A DNA stretch of 64,000 nt, taken from Aradus depressus. Lineage: Eukaryota; Arthropoda; Insecta; Hemiptera; Aradidae. Positions 53,394 through 63,325 of this stretch are shown one piece after another (the first letter of the stretch is position 1; the number at the start of each line of letters is the position of its first letter). The notes under the pieces are model-generated. The model searched no databases, was not told where the DNA came from, and saw nothing but the letters and a program-made list of their open reading frames with translations. Location: assembly GCA_963662175.1 (NCBI GenBank), contig OY759214.1, positions 13,578,001 through 13,642,000 of the forward strand. Direction: 5' to 3'. Both the position numbers and the translations under genes were made by a program.

Positions 53394-53582
53394 TTATTGT
53401 GACTCATGCCCGGGCTTTATTCACGAGCTCATATCGCCGACTAACAGAGCGCTCTTCATCGCTCTGGTGGACATGAGCTCGACTCGGGACCATCGCTTAA
53501 TGTCCCATCCAAAGGATGGCGTGCTCAATGTTTAAAAAAACCCAAGGGTCTCGGCTGCGATCTTGAGCTCAATAGGTTAACA
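53394..53582 (-). mobile_element. SINE S1 interrupted by a hAT element
   Basis: Reverse-sense body and part of the head to AGCTCAATAGGTTAACA. The remainder of the head (GTACGTTACCCCG) resumes after the hAT at about 54300. About 80 bp of body are deleted. Confidence 0.7.
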
Positions 53583-54294
53583 CAGCGGTCGGCAAACTCA
53601 TTAGTCAACAGAGCCAAATGTCAACAGTACGATTGAAATTTCTTTTGAGAGCCAAACTTTTTAAACTTAAAATATATAGGTAGGTACATTGTTATTAACT
53701 TAATTAGGGTACTCCTAAGCTGGTCTTTGCTAAAAACGTCCTGAATCTGATTGAGGTACGTTCGCTGAGGTAGACCCCTTCCAACTCTGCCATCCACACT
53801 CGTCTTGTATACTTATTTCGGCTATTTCCTTTCGTTCATCCTCTCTATGTCCAAGCCATCTCAACATACTTTTCTCAATCCTCGACACTACATCTTCTTT
53901 TACTCCACAACGCTACCTAAAATTAACTTAATAAACTTTACTTAAAGATTTAAGTCTTATTTAAATTATAGCGTTGAATAAAGCTTGATACCGCAGGGGT
54001 GCGGATTTTAACTACAATTCTAGTCTTTCCTGAGAGGACATGCGCTCGGAAATAATACATTGTAGAACAGGATGCAAAGATACGACTTGCGATACGCGAT
54101 GTTTCTGGAAATGTTTTCTCATTAAGTCGCTTCAGAGCACTCGCCTAAAGATAAATACACATAAACACCAACTAAGTATGTAAAAATAGAAATAAGGAAA
54201 CCAGTCATCACGAAGTTTCAATCGCACTGTACGTGCGCGCTCAAGGGGCCAAAGAGCCGCGTGTGGCTCTCGAGCCGCGGTTTGCCGACCACTG
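53583..54294. mobile_element. hAT element, 712 bp, carrying a LINE fragment
   Basis: Left end CAGCGGTCGGCAAACTC, right end GCGGTTTGCCGACCACTG. Flanks are GGTTAACA (53575-53582) and GGTTAGTA (54295-54302), six of eight matching. Inner pairs GAGAGCCAAAC and GTGTGGCTCTC also mirror. No transposase. The interior contains a LINE reverse-transcriptase fragment (53737-53918). Confidence 0.8.
53737..53918 (-). pseudogene. LINE ORF2 C-terminal fragment inside hAT
   Basis: Minus strand reads GVKEDVVSRIEKSMLRWLGH and, after a one-base shift, IERMNERKEI, the MLRWxGHxERM motif common near the end of many LINE ORF2 proteins. Both ends lie within the hAT, so it was captured or inserted there and later truncated. 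Confidence 0.6.
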
Positions 54295-54302
54295 GGTTAG
54301 TA

Positions 54303-55059
54303 CGTTACCCCGTTTAAGTGTACAGTTGGACATTTAGAAAAAAAAAAAAAAAAAGTTTCTTTCCAGAATACCAAAAAACAAATCTGCGTCATTAATTATC
54401 TCCGTCTGACTTTCGAATTTCTTATCTATCTCCATCCATGTTTACTTTGATCATCCTAATTATAGTCAATTTAGAAAATCTATCAAAAAATAATAACCAT
54501 CAAAAACCTATTTGTAATCCTCGATCAGAAAAAAATGGGATTATATGTTTGTCTTGTTATGTATGTATATAGAGAAGGGATAAAAGCACTGAGTGCTTAG
54601 GTCCCTAGGTGTAAGCACCAGCCCACCACAGATATATATATGTATGTATATAAATACTCGTATATATGTAAAATTGTTCCCATATAGACCATATGGACCG
54701 ATTTGGGTCTGGATGTATTGAGCATCTACTTCACTTCTACATCTTCTCGACTTCCTACATGGTTCACTACACCTTAACCCTATAAAACAACTCTCTCTCT
54801 CTCTAGACTGTCCACCTCCACATCTCTCCTTAGACTGTTTCACACTATTTAAAACAGCCGATCGTCGTCTTTTGTTCTTCATTCATTGTTTGTTCACATT
54901 TCGTTTTTAAACAAAATGCGACTAATCCATTTTTTTTATTTATTCACTAATTAAGTTACTTCACTCCTAACAGCTGTTTTTATACAAATAATAATGATTG
55001 AGTTTTTAATATATTTATAATTTTAAAGTGTCTAAAATACATCATATATATTTCATCAT
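54303..55059. other. No gene; one shared segment
   Basis: 54728-54818 (CTACATGGTTCACTACACC, CTCTCTAGACTGTCCACCT) matches 11033-11112. A 113-codon minus frame here has no domain. A17 at about 54339-54355. Confidence 0.35.
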
Positions 55060-55234
55060 CACGTGGGTTCGAAACCCGACCGAGGCCCTTAGTTTATTTT
55101 ATCCTAGAGGTAAAATAAACTTAAGCAATTTATATAACCTTCGGATGGGACGTTAAGCGATGGTCCCGAGCCTGTACGATGTTGATATGACCTTGTAGTT
55201 AAAGCCCGGGCATGAGTCATAAAACCTAACCTAT
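55060..55234 (+). mobile_element. SINE S1, T-arm and body, internally deleted
   Basis: Starts at GTGGGTTCGAAACCCGACCG and ends AAAACCTAACCTA, which runs into (TA)n. About 90 bp between TGTACGATGT and TGATATGACC are missing. Confidence 0.8.
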
Positions 55235-55260
55235 ATATATATATATATATATATATATAA

Positions 55261-55297
<37 letters not shown>
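55232..55297. repeat. (TA)n microsatellite with embedded AACCTA
   Basis: Two TA blocks separated by AACC, which looks like the last S1 tail unit CCTAA captured in the TA expansion. Confidence 0.85.
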
Positions 55298-55301
<4 letters not shown>

Positions 55302-56178
55302 AAGCAAATAACACATTTAGGTAAGTTTTGATCTATTACATTAATCGATTACAGTCCGGAGAATTCAAATATATATATATAATCGATTACACTTTGCTCA
55401 GCTGAGGAGTTTACCATTTCACAGGTCTTGGACAGCGAAACAATTAAAGTTTGTAGTCAAAATACAACATTTTTCAATTATAATTGATCGGATTTTTGCA
55501 AAATTATTACCCTTATTTTATTTGAATATATTTTCTTTATGTATTTCACCATTTTGTACCACCTTTCCACTGAATATTTATTTTAAAGCTACTTTGACCT
55601 CTTGTTCTTATCTATACTAAAGCATTAGTAGGACTCTGTTATCTAGCTACTTCAACCGGTATAGTAGGCAATAAATTTGAGTATAGTTAATTAATTATGT
55701 TACTATGTGATTAATTTTGAAATTTATAACGTTCGTCCAAATTCCAGTTTCTTCCCCAACGATGTTAGGTCAGCTGTTTGTATCATGTAATCTCAGGAAA
55801 ACAAGTTTAACTTTATCAATTCTATCGTTATGAAATATATTATTGATGAGTTTTTATGGGAGTTTTCGAAAGAAAAATCAATTTATTTTTTTATGAATTG
55901 CTATCAATTTTGTTACAGACTTGCCTCTTACATATTTGACTGAAACACTTTCTTAATTTATTGTTGGGTGGTGTGACAAAACTAGTCATTTTGTCACACT
56001 GGACGCTTCCAATTACATCACCAAAATTAGTAATTATTCGCGGAGGTGAATTTATATTTATTTCGCAGAGTTGTCGAAAATTACATAAGGAAGAATTAGT
56101 CAAGCCTTTTGTAGGAAAAATTGAACGAGAAATAATTACCCATTGCACGGTATTCCAATTGGTGCGTTGCAACCGGTT
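55298..56178. other. About 0.9 kb, no gene recognised
   Basis: Overlapping 76- and 93-codon frames at 55891-56191 on opposite strands. Neither shows a domain. Confidence 0.3.
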
Positions 56179-56190
56179 TATACACTTATA

Positions 56191-56541
56191 GGGTTAGGGT
56201 TAGGGTTTATGACTCATGCCCGGGCTTTAACTACGAGGTCATATCGCCTACTACCAGAGCGCTCTTTCGTCACTCTGGTGGACATGAGCCCGACTCTACT
56301 GTGGGAGTCCTAAATTTTGCCTACCCTAAATTTTTTTATTCATCTAGGGTAGGGGTCTTTAACGAGTACCTGACATCGTACAGGCTCGGGACCATCGCTT
56401 AACGTCCCATCCGAAGGACGGCGTGCTTAAGTTTATTTTACCTCCCAGATAAAATAAACTAAGGGCCTCGGTCGGGCTACGAACCCACGACCTTGAGCTC
56501 AGAAGTCAAGCACGCATACCACTGAGCTACCGGCGCCCCTA
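56191..56541 (-). mobile_element. SINE S1, full-length, with telomere-like tail
   Basis: Complete A and B box regions, body, and a 3' tail reading CCCTAACCCTAACCC on the element strand (56191-56205). TATACACTTATA flanks both sides (56179-56190, 56542-56553), a 12-bp target duplication. The best complete S1 in the window, and the one that proves the tail belongs to the inserted copy. One B-box base is changed (CGTAGCCC). Confidence 0.95.
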
Positions 56542-56589
56542 TATACACTTATATGCAGAGAGGATGCAATTACTTTTTTTTTTTTTTTT

Positions 56590-56760
56590 ACTTCCCCAGC
56601 AATACGAAGTATAGGGGAAGTTATGTAAACAATCAGAAACATGAAGTTAAGTTTTCACCGGAATTTCATGTTTTTCCGAGCCATTGATTAGTACTTTTTG
56701 AATGTGTGTCCGGCAACACGAACAACTCCGCATAGAATAAATGTATCAACACGAAATTGT
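56590..56760 (+). repeat. Family B 5' part with intact hairpin
   Basis: ACTTCCCCAGCAATACGAAG followed by TATAGGGGAAGTTATG gives the clearest terminal stem-loop (ACTTCCCC with GGGGAAGT). Preceded by T15. Confidence 0.8.
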
Positions 56761-57324
56761 TTATCTATGATCACATGGAATAAATTGTTAAGTCGTAAAA
56801 TGGCCAAAAAGAGTTAAGTGTACTATGATCATCTCCCAAGCCATCTGCGCACTGTGAAGAAGTTGGGAGCTCAGGACTCTAATACTTTCGGAATCATAAA
56901 TATGTGGGTTTCTTGGTATCTCGGATTGTGTATGTTCTCGGTTAAAACAACTTAATCTACTTCTTTGAGAAATCATTCATGAGATAACTGCATTTAACCA
57001 TTTATTCACTATGCCAGACTATTCTAAGTGAAGAGGGCGTTTTCTGTTAAATCAACTTTAGAGAGGCATCATTCACGAGTATTTCAAAAAGTATGGTTAA
57101 TAATTAGGTAAGTGATGGGGAACGATTAGGTAACTAAGGGAAAATCCAAGAAAGGATTCACAATATTCATTTTCATTCACTCCTATAGATTTAGAAGGTA
57201 TATGATTAATAATGATGCAAACCTAATTTATTTATTCCAAAAACTGGATTTGCACGATTAATGTAAAAGTAAAAAAGTGCTGCCCTGAAAAGTTACGAGT
57301 TTACAATTTATTCCCTATGACCAG
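56761..57324. other. No gene recognised
   Basis: AT-rich; nothing identifiable. Confidence 0.25.
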
Positions 57325-57745
57325 ATATGTGCATCCCTGAATCCCATATGGGCGACACCTGTTGATTTTCAGCCAAATCGGTCTATGGGCAGAAGAGGAT
57401 TAGGGGGAGGCTTAACACAAATATTATAATAACTATCCTTGTAATGAATGTGCCGACATAACATTTCATATGCAAATTACTCCTATTAATTATAATTAAT
57501 ATATAAGATAATTATCCGTGGAATCGGCTGAAGAGAAGTGGGGATCAGTGGAAGGGCTAAACTCAATAACCCTAATAACCGCAGACGTAATGATTGTATT
57601 GACTCAAAATCAATGATTCGGAAGCACCTATGTAAGTCAAATATTGTTGTTTTTTTAGCCCAAACGGTCGATTGGTTTTATAGGGAGAGCGGAAACTTAA
57701 TTGATTAATTCGGGCTGGGGAAGTACATAGCTGGTGATTAATCGG
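57325..57745 (+). repeat. Family B, internal units and 3' end
   Basis: Two internal units with diverged spacing, CCCAAACGGTCGATTGGTTT, GGGCTGGGGAAGTACATAGC and GGTGATTAATCGG. Confidence 0.75.
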
Positions 57746-57830
57746 AGTCTTTTTTTTCTGTATATATGTTTTTATAATAAATTTTATTTAACTCGAGAAT
57801 TAATATTACAGCAAAATATATGTGACAATT

Positions 57831-58168
57831 CGAGGGTTGGTAGCTTACTGGTATGAATGCTAGCCTACTGATCTCAAGATCGCGGGTAAGAAACCCGGCC
57901 GAATACCTTAAGATTTTTATCTAGGAGGTGAAAAAACCTTGAGCCTGCCGTCCTTCAGATGGGACGTTAAGCGATGATCTCGAGCTTGTATGATGTCAGG
58001 TACTCCTTAGAACCCTATCCTAGGATAAAAATTTAGGGTTTGCAACATTTAGGAGTCTCTTAGTAGAGTCGAGCTCATGTCCACCAGAGTGACAAAACAG
58101 CGCTTGGGTCGTAGGCGATATCACCTCAAAGTTAAAAGCCCGGGCATGAGTCACAATAACTAACTCCA
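57831..58168 (+). mobile_element. SINE S1, full-length but diverged
   Basis: All regions are present, but the B box is damaged (GGGTAAGAAACC) and many positions differ. An old copy. Confidence 0.8.
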
Positions 58169-58346
58169 TAATAATTTTTAAAATATTAGATTTACTATTT
58201 TATAATCATAAACGTACTTGTTATTTTTTTAAATTTTATTTCATAATGTAAAATCCATGTTACAGTATTGAACTAAATCATAAATAACCTTCCAATAATT
58301 ATTGGACCAATTATAATTGGTAATCATGGGGTCATTGGATACTGGA

Positions 58347-58501
58347 GCGCTCTTTCATCGCTCTGGTGGACATGAGCAGCTCGGGACCATCATTTAAAGT
58401 CCCACCCAAAGGACGGCGTGCTCAAGGTCTTTTTACCGCCCAGATAAGACTGAGTTTTGAACCTGCGATCTTGAGCTCACCTCTGAGCTACCGACGCCCC
58501 C
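58347..58501 (-). mobile_element. SINE S1, internally deleted
   Basis: Reverse sense joins the head (GTCGGTAGCTCAGAGG) to the body. The CTAGGTGAATAAAAATTTAGG block is missing. Confidence 0.75.
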
Positions 58502-59450
58502 TTAAAGTAAGATGTTTTTCCGCGGATCCCTAATCTGCAGGGAGGCTGGCAAACTGAGTCACTTTACATTTAATCCCATTCCCTGGTCTTTTTGAGAAGT
58601 CCCCCCTCTGTTGTTTATGTGGTGGTGTGGGGACGGAGGGGTGATTCTCTGAGGAAGGGGGGCTGGTGAGAAAGGCGCCACCAACTCTGCAAGTACCTCC
58701 TAGGACCAGTTGGTCTGTTTGTCTCCTTTAGCACCCCCCTGCTTTCATTAGCTTTATCCGATGAGTTGCAAATCTTTTGTTGTTTTTGATCGTCCTATCC
58801 GTCCTTCTGGAAGAAGGGTAGAAATTATCGTTGAGAAGCTGTCGGCTATGATGAAGACAATGATCAATTATATAAAGAAGGGAGAAAACAGAATAATAAT
58901 TTTTATTTGACTCATTGGATACATTTTCGCTTAATCCTACGGAAAGACACTTCAGGATGAAGAACAACCCGAACTATTGGAGGATGTCGTTCTCTGGAGG
59001 ATAGGGTGAAGCTCATACTAATTGTATCTTATCTGGGACGAAAACTGAAGGGAATGATATCGAAACAGAACTATCTCACATTTATTCGGTTTGTCATCGC
59101 GGGGGCATATAATGGTCCAATGTGAAATTTAATGTGAAATTTAGCCACCTTATATTTTTGGGGGTTGCTGATTACGAAAATAAATAGTTGAACAATGCAT
59201 AGCAGAATCTTAATAAAGAAAATTACTTTTTTTTTACAAATACTATTTTATTTTACGAAAAGGCGCTAATAATCTCAGATGTTGTGCGCCTATAAATATC
59301 GGTCTCTCTCTCTCGAACTTTTGTCTATTTTTATAACAGTTCTTACAAATAGTTAATATTTCTCTTCTAATATGTTTTAACTAAGATTTATTTTTCTTGA
59401 ATAAAACATAATTTCAGGATCTGGAGTTGAGGATAAATATAAGAAAGTCA
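58502..59450. other. About 0.95 kb, apparently single-copy
   Basis: Less AT-rich than its surroundings, with a GGGACGGAGGGGTGATTC patch. No repeat shared in the window and no domain in the 79-codon minus frame at 58728-58967. One of the few stretches that could be ordinary host intergenic or intronic DNA. Confidence 0.3.
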
Positions 59451-59725
59451 TGTGTGAGTGTCGCGGTACTCAAGAGAATTGATGGGTAAACATCTGCTTT
59501 AGTTTCAAAAATTTGCTGTCAAGCACTGATTTTGATTAAAAGTTTTATAATGTTACAATAAGAAAAGTAGTATGAAGAATTAAACTTTCAAATTTATTGT
59601 TCTTCAATTTCTTTTAAACATGAAATTACAGGTTTGTGTTAGCTAAAATAAGATATATACAACTGTGATTGTAGTGTCTCTAAATACCGCGAGAATACAG
59701 CGTCGATGGGAGTTTTCGAATTTGT
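59451..59725 (+). repeat. Dispersed repeat C, copy 2
   Basis: Counterpart of 49091-49330. Contains the extra AATACCGCGAGAATACAGCG segment. Confidence 0.75.
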
Positions 59726-59935
59726 TGTTGAAATGCTTCGATTCATATTCATTTGTAGATTAAGTTTGTTATTTAAAAGTGAAATTATGAAATGGATAAA
59801 AACATTATATTATTTTTTGTGACAATATGACAACAAATATATTATTTATTGATCTATATTTTCAGGAGTTATTATTATTATATATTAGGGGAAGTATATA
59901 GGTAAGTATTAGGATTTATATACATACTAAACAGG

Positions 59936-60256
59936 CGCGCCGGTAGCTCAGTGGTATGCGTGCTTGCTTTATGAGCTCAAGATCGTGGGTTCGAAACCCC
60001 GCCGACGCCTTTAGTTTATTTTATCTGGGAGGTAAAATAAACTTAAGCACGCCGTCCTTCGGATGGAATGCTAAGCGATGGTCCCTAGCCTGTACGATAA
60101 CAGGTACTCGTTAAAAACCCCTGCCCTAGGTGAATAAGAATTTAGGATAGGCAAAATTTAGAACTCCCACAGTAGAATCGGGCTCATGTCCACCAGAGTG
60201 ACGAAAGAGCGCTCTGGTATTAGACGATATGACCTCGTAGTTGAAGCCCGGGCAAG
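59936..60256 (+). mobile_element. SINE S1, nearly full-length
   Basis: Intact A and B boxes (TAGCTCAGTGG, GGTTCGAAACC) and whole body to AAGCCCGGGCAAG. The last ~20 bp and CCTAA tail are missing. Confidence 0.9.
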
Positions 60257-60372
60257 ATGTTTTAGCCAGTTAAGTCCAAAAGTTTACTACACATCCTGCA
60301 TAATATATTATCTCCTTAATAAATTAACATATTTATAAGTCTATTTGTTATTATGTTATAGTTAATTATTGG

Positions 60373-60571
60373 AACTCAAGCCTGCGCTTTAACTATAAGT
60401 TATATCGCCTACTACCAAAGCGCTCTTTCGTCGCCCTGGTGGACATGAGCCCAACTCTACTGTGGGAGTCTTAAATTTTGCCTAATTGGTTTTATTCACC
60501 TAGGATAGTACATGACATCATACATGCTCGGGACCATTGTTTAACGTCCCATCTGAAGGACGGTGTGCTCA
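60373..60571 (-). mobile_element. SINE S1, body only
   Basis: Reverse-sense body from CAAGCCTGCGCTTTA to GAAGGACGGTGTGCTC; no head. Confidence 0.8.
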
Positions 60572-60895
60572 TATACTTTATCTTTATATTTTATGTATGT
60601 GAAATAAACTATATTTATAAATTTTACTGAAGTATACTTATACCAGCGAGGCTGCCTTGTATAAATGTTTGAACTTGGTGCAACAGTGGCAATGATTTCT
60701 GCTGTAATCTTATCTGCTGTAAATTTAGCCTTATCAATGGTGGCTCCAACGTGTAGCAGCAACCCTCTACCAAACCTCCAATATTTTCTCAAATTATTAA
60801 TATTAATTTATCTGAACAGTTAAAGTCTGAGAACTATTAAAATTGTTAAATATATCCAGCGTAATTTTTGTCGTTTATATTTTTTTACTAATTAT

Positions 60896-60993
60896 TAGTG
60901 ACCGACCGAAACAAGATTTTCAGCCGCAACCGAAACCGAATCTTCGGCCTCGGTCTCAGTTTCGGCCGAAACCGAATCTTCGGTTGGTCACTA
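60896..60993. mobile_element. 98-bp hAT-type MITE
   Basis: Begins TAGTGACCGACCGAA and ends CGGTTGGTCACTA, with perfect 8-bp flanks CTAATTAT (60888-60895, 60994-61001). The interior is mostly copies of CCGAATCTTCGG and CCGAAACCGAA, so almost the whole element can fold back. Confidence 0.9.
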
Positions 60994-61001
60994 CTAATTA
61001 T

Positions 61002-61097
61002 TATTTCTGAGAAAGCCAAGAAATGTCTCGGAATCGCAAGAGAGATATTATGGGAAAAATTCAATGTTCCCTGGGCAACGCTGGGTAATACTGCTAG
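61002..61097 (+). mobile_element. Helitron 3' end fragment
   Basis: CCTGGGCAACGCTGGG hairpin (61069-61084), TAATACTG, CTAG (61094-61097), then T. Both hairpin arms changed together (C to T), keeping the stem. No 5' end found. Confidence 0.75.
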
Positions 61098-61227
61098 TAT
61101 AGAATATAGGTGGGCTTTGTTGTACCGTTTCCAAATATTTTCTGAAAATCACATTAAGGCAGCAATATTGGTGGATAGCTATTAACCAATAATGATGATA
61201 GTAACAGTAATTTAGATAGTTATTTTG

Positions 61228-61381
61228 ACTCATGCCCGGGCTTCAACTACGAGGGACAGCGTGCTCAAGGTTTTTACCCTTCCCAGTTACCTTGACTAAG
61301 GGTATTTGACGAGTACCTGACGTCTAACAAGTTCTTCTCCATCACTTATAGTCCAGTCCGAAGGACGACATGCTCAAGGTT
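61228..61381 (-). mobile_element. SINE S1, scrambled remnant
   Basis: CATGCCCGGGCTTCAACTACGAGG is followed directly by GGACAGCGTGCTCAAGG, then GACGAGTACCTGACGTC and GTCCGAAGGACGACATGC. Body segments are out of order, so it is a rearranged copy or two overlapping ones. Confidence 0.65.
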
Positions 61382-61735
61382 ACTTTTCACAACAAACATT
61401 GGGTTTCTATGAAAACAGTAATCTTTAATAAATATAACAATAAAAATTTAACTATTAACAGAAGGATTATAAATAAATTAAGGTGTACGAAGCTTTTAGA
61501 AAATGAGCTGATGGGAATGGATTTTTCACTCCTCCTATCTGATATAGAAGACAGAACGAAGCCCTCGACTTTATAGGAACCCCAATGAGATCTCACAGTG
61601 CGTCAATGAAGAACTCAAAGGTTTTCTAAACACGCCATCCCAGCATAAAAACCCTATTGAAACCACTTACCATGAAATAGGGAGAAAAAATACTGTCAAA
61701 TCTCGTTTATCTGACTAATCTCCGGATAAGAGAGA
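61382..61735. other. No gene recognised
   Basis: A 68-codon frame, no domain. CTGTCAAATCTCGTTTATC at 61694-61712 resembles a pogo-type terminus, but no partner end was found. Confidence 0.3.
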
Positions 61736-61827
61736 TATTCAAAAATTCAAAGTTCCTCGGGCAACGCCGGGTAATACTGCTAGTTTAACAAATAATTAAT
61801 ATATAAAATAATCCCTCTTATCCAACC

Positions 61828-62006
61828 CAGAGCTTAGGGTTTTGGTCCCATGGTCTGCGACTACCATGGTTTGCGGGTTCGAATCCCGTCCGGGAGTTTA
61901 TTTTTTAGATAGAACTCCCTCTCGGGACCATTGATGTCGTAAATAACTAGATAACATCTTTATAAGAGACATGGCTAATATGCATCGTACATAAGGCAAA
62001 AAAAAC
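61828..62006 (+). mobile_element. SINE S2 with tail
   Basis: GGTTTGCGGGTTCGAATCCC, body, GACATGGCTAATATGCATCG and A8. The first part of the head is diverged. Confidence 0.8.
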
Positions 62007-62013
62007 GCTGAAT

Positions 62014-62106
62014 TTATCCGACGGACTTAACTTGACGAATTTTTTATCCCATGTAATGTAGGTTCCGACCTACAACCAATACCGTCAAATTAAGTCCGTC
62101 GGATAA
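62014..62106. mobile_element. 93-bp MITE with 24-bp inverted ends
   Basis: TTATCCGACGGACTTAACTT opens and AAATTAAGTCCGTCGGATAA closes the element. The centre holds another palindrome, TGTAGGTTCCGACCTACA. Superfamily not assigned. Confidence 0.75.
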
Positions 62107-62144
62107 ATAAGAGGGATTATTTTATATATTAATTATTTGTTAAG

Positions 62145-62710
62145 CTAGTAGTATTACCCGGCGTTGCCCGAGGAACTTTGAATTTTTGAATATTTTTCTT
62201 ACTTTTGAATATCTCTCATGTCTTCTTAGACATTTCTTCGACAGTACATTCATGTAATTTTTAATTATTCACATGGAATTAGACATAATATGTCTAATTC
62301 CATGTGAATAATTAAAAATTACATGAATGTACTGTCGAAGAAATGTATAAGAATCGCATGAGAGTTCAAAAGTAAGAAAAATATTCAAAAATTCAAAGTT
62401 ATATTATAATGAAATCCCGGAAAAAGGCAATGTTTATTGGTTTTGTATGAAAACAAATTTAAGGCCGAGCAGCGGTGGCTAATAATTGCGAAGCAACTGT
62501 GGAGCCCACCTAGTATGTGCTGAGCAACGCGCTTGGCAACCCACCTAGTATGTGGCTTGAAACGGCGGACGCCCAAGTTAGTTGATAGAGGCGCTGGTGA
62601 CCACAGCTAATATTTGACGTGCGACAATGGTCACCTAGGTGCTATGTGCAGAGCAACGGTAGTCACCCAGCTAGTAAATACCTAGGAACGTTAGGCACTG
62701 CAGCTAGTCT
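62145..62710 (-). mobile_element. Helitron remnant with palindromic subterminal region
   Basis: The minus-strand 3' end (hairpin CCTCGGGCAACGCCGGG, CTAG 62145-62148) is followed by a 227-bp near-perfect palindrome (62174-62400, centre 62288) made of the Helitron subterminal sequence and its inverted copy. Then comes a decayed minisatellite (62455-62710; CACCTAGTATGTGC, CACCCAGCTAGTAAAT) related to the 66-bp array of the large Helitron. No 5' end; the mariner relic follows. Confidence 0.7.
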
Positions 62711-62734
62711 GTTCCTGTATGAACATAAAAGCCA

Positions 62735-63190
62735 TGAATTGTTTCGCCACAAATCCGGATGTTTTTTTCGGATTGCTTCATGCAAACGTCGTTGCACTTG
62801 TAGGTAGTACTCCTTATTGATCGTTTGACCTTGTGGCAAGAACTCATGGTGCACAATGCCGTTAAAATCGAAAAACACAGTGAGCATGACCTTCACATTC
62901 GACCGCACTTGTAGCAGACTCACCAAAATCAATATTTAACATTTCTTCTTTGCTGCACTTTATTCCATTCTTATAGCAAAATTTAATGCAAATTCTCTGA
63001 TCCATTTTGTGTAATCGCCGATCGTACCATAACACATATAACCTCTTTGAACGCTGACAGCAGACTAAACATGCGGTTTGGCTTACAATGTACACATACT
63101 TTTCAGACATGTTTACCAACACAACAACGAAAAAATCTGACTAATACAAACCGCGAAATTACAAAATTCTTGTAACTTTTTGAACACACC
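62735..63190 (-). pseudogene. mariner relic, internally deleted, N-terminal part
   Basis: On the minus strand the 5' terminus ACTAGGTGTGTTCAAAAAG lies near 63187. The protein then reads MDQRICIKFCYKNGIKCSKE and EMLNIDFGES (N-terminal helix-turn-helix), jumps by deletion to KVMLTVFFDFNGIVHHEFLP, QGQTINKEYYLQVQRRLHEA and KKHPDLWRNNSWLL, and ends. The segment with the first catalytic Asp is only partly kept, and the HDNAPAH and YSPD blocks are missing. The overlap with the relic at 35333-35838 is very similar, so both belong to one or two close mariner families. Confidence 0.85.
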
Positions 63191-63207
63191 TAGTAAAATA
63201 TATTGTG

Positions 63208-63325
63208 ATAATTCAGAGGCCCCTATGTAAATATTGATTTTTATTTCTAACGGTCGATTGGTTATGGAGGGAGAGCGAAACCTTAATTGATTAATTTGTG
63301 CTGGGGAAGTACTGTGATGTACACT
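63208..63325 (+). repeat. Family B 3' end
   Basis: GATAATTCAGAGGCCCCTATG, ACGGTCGATTGGTTATGGAG and TGTGCTGGGGAAGTACTGTG. Confidence 0.75.

Larger units (their letters stand above)
61736..62193. repeat. Inverted repeat of Helitron 3' ends, 85-bp arms
   Basis: Left arm 61736-61820 (Helitron end with CTAG at 61780-61783 plus ~37 bp of flank) and right arm about 62107-62193 (Helitron end on the minus strand, CTAG 62145-62148, same flank). Because the flanking DNA is also inverted, this is an inverted duplication, not two independent insertions. The 286-bp centre holds an S2 SINE and a MITE. Confidence 0.75.

Noticed and set aside
56191..56205. Interstitial vertebrate-type telomere (TTAGGG)n
   Set aside because: Only 2.5 units, and the target duplication shows that it is the 3' tail of an inserted S1 SINE.
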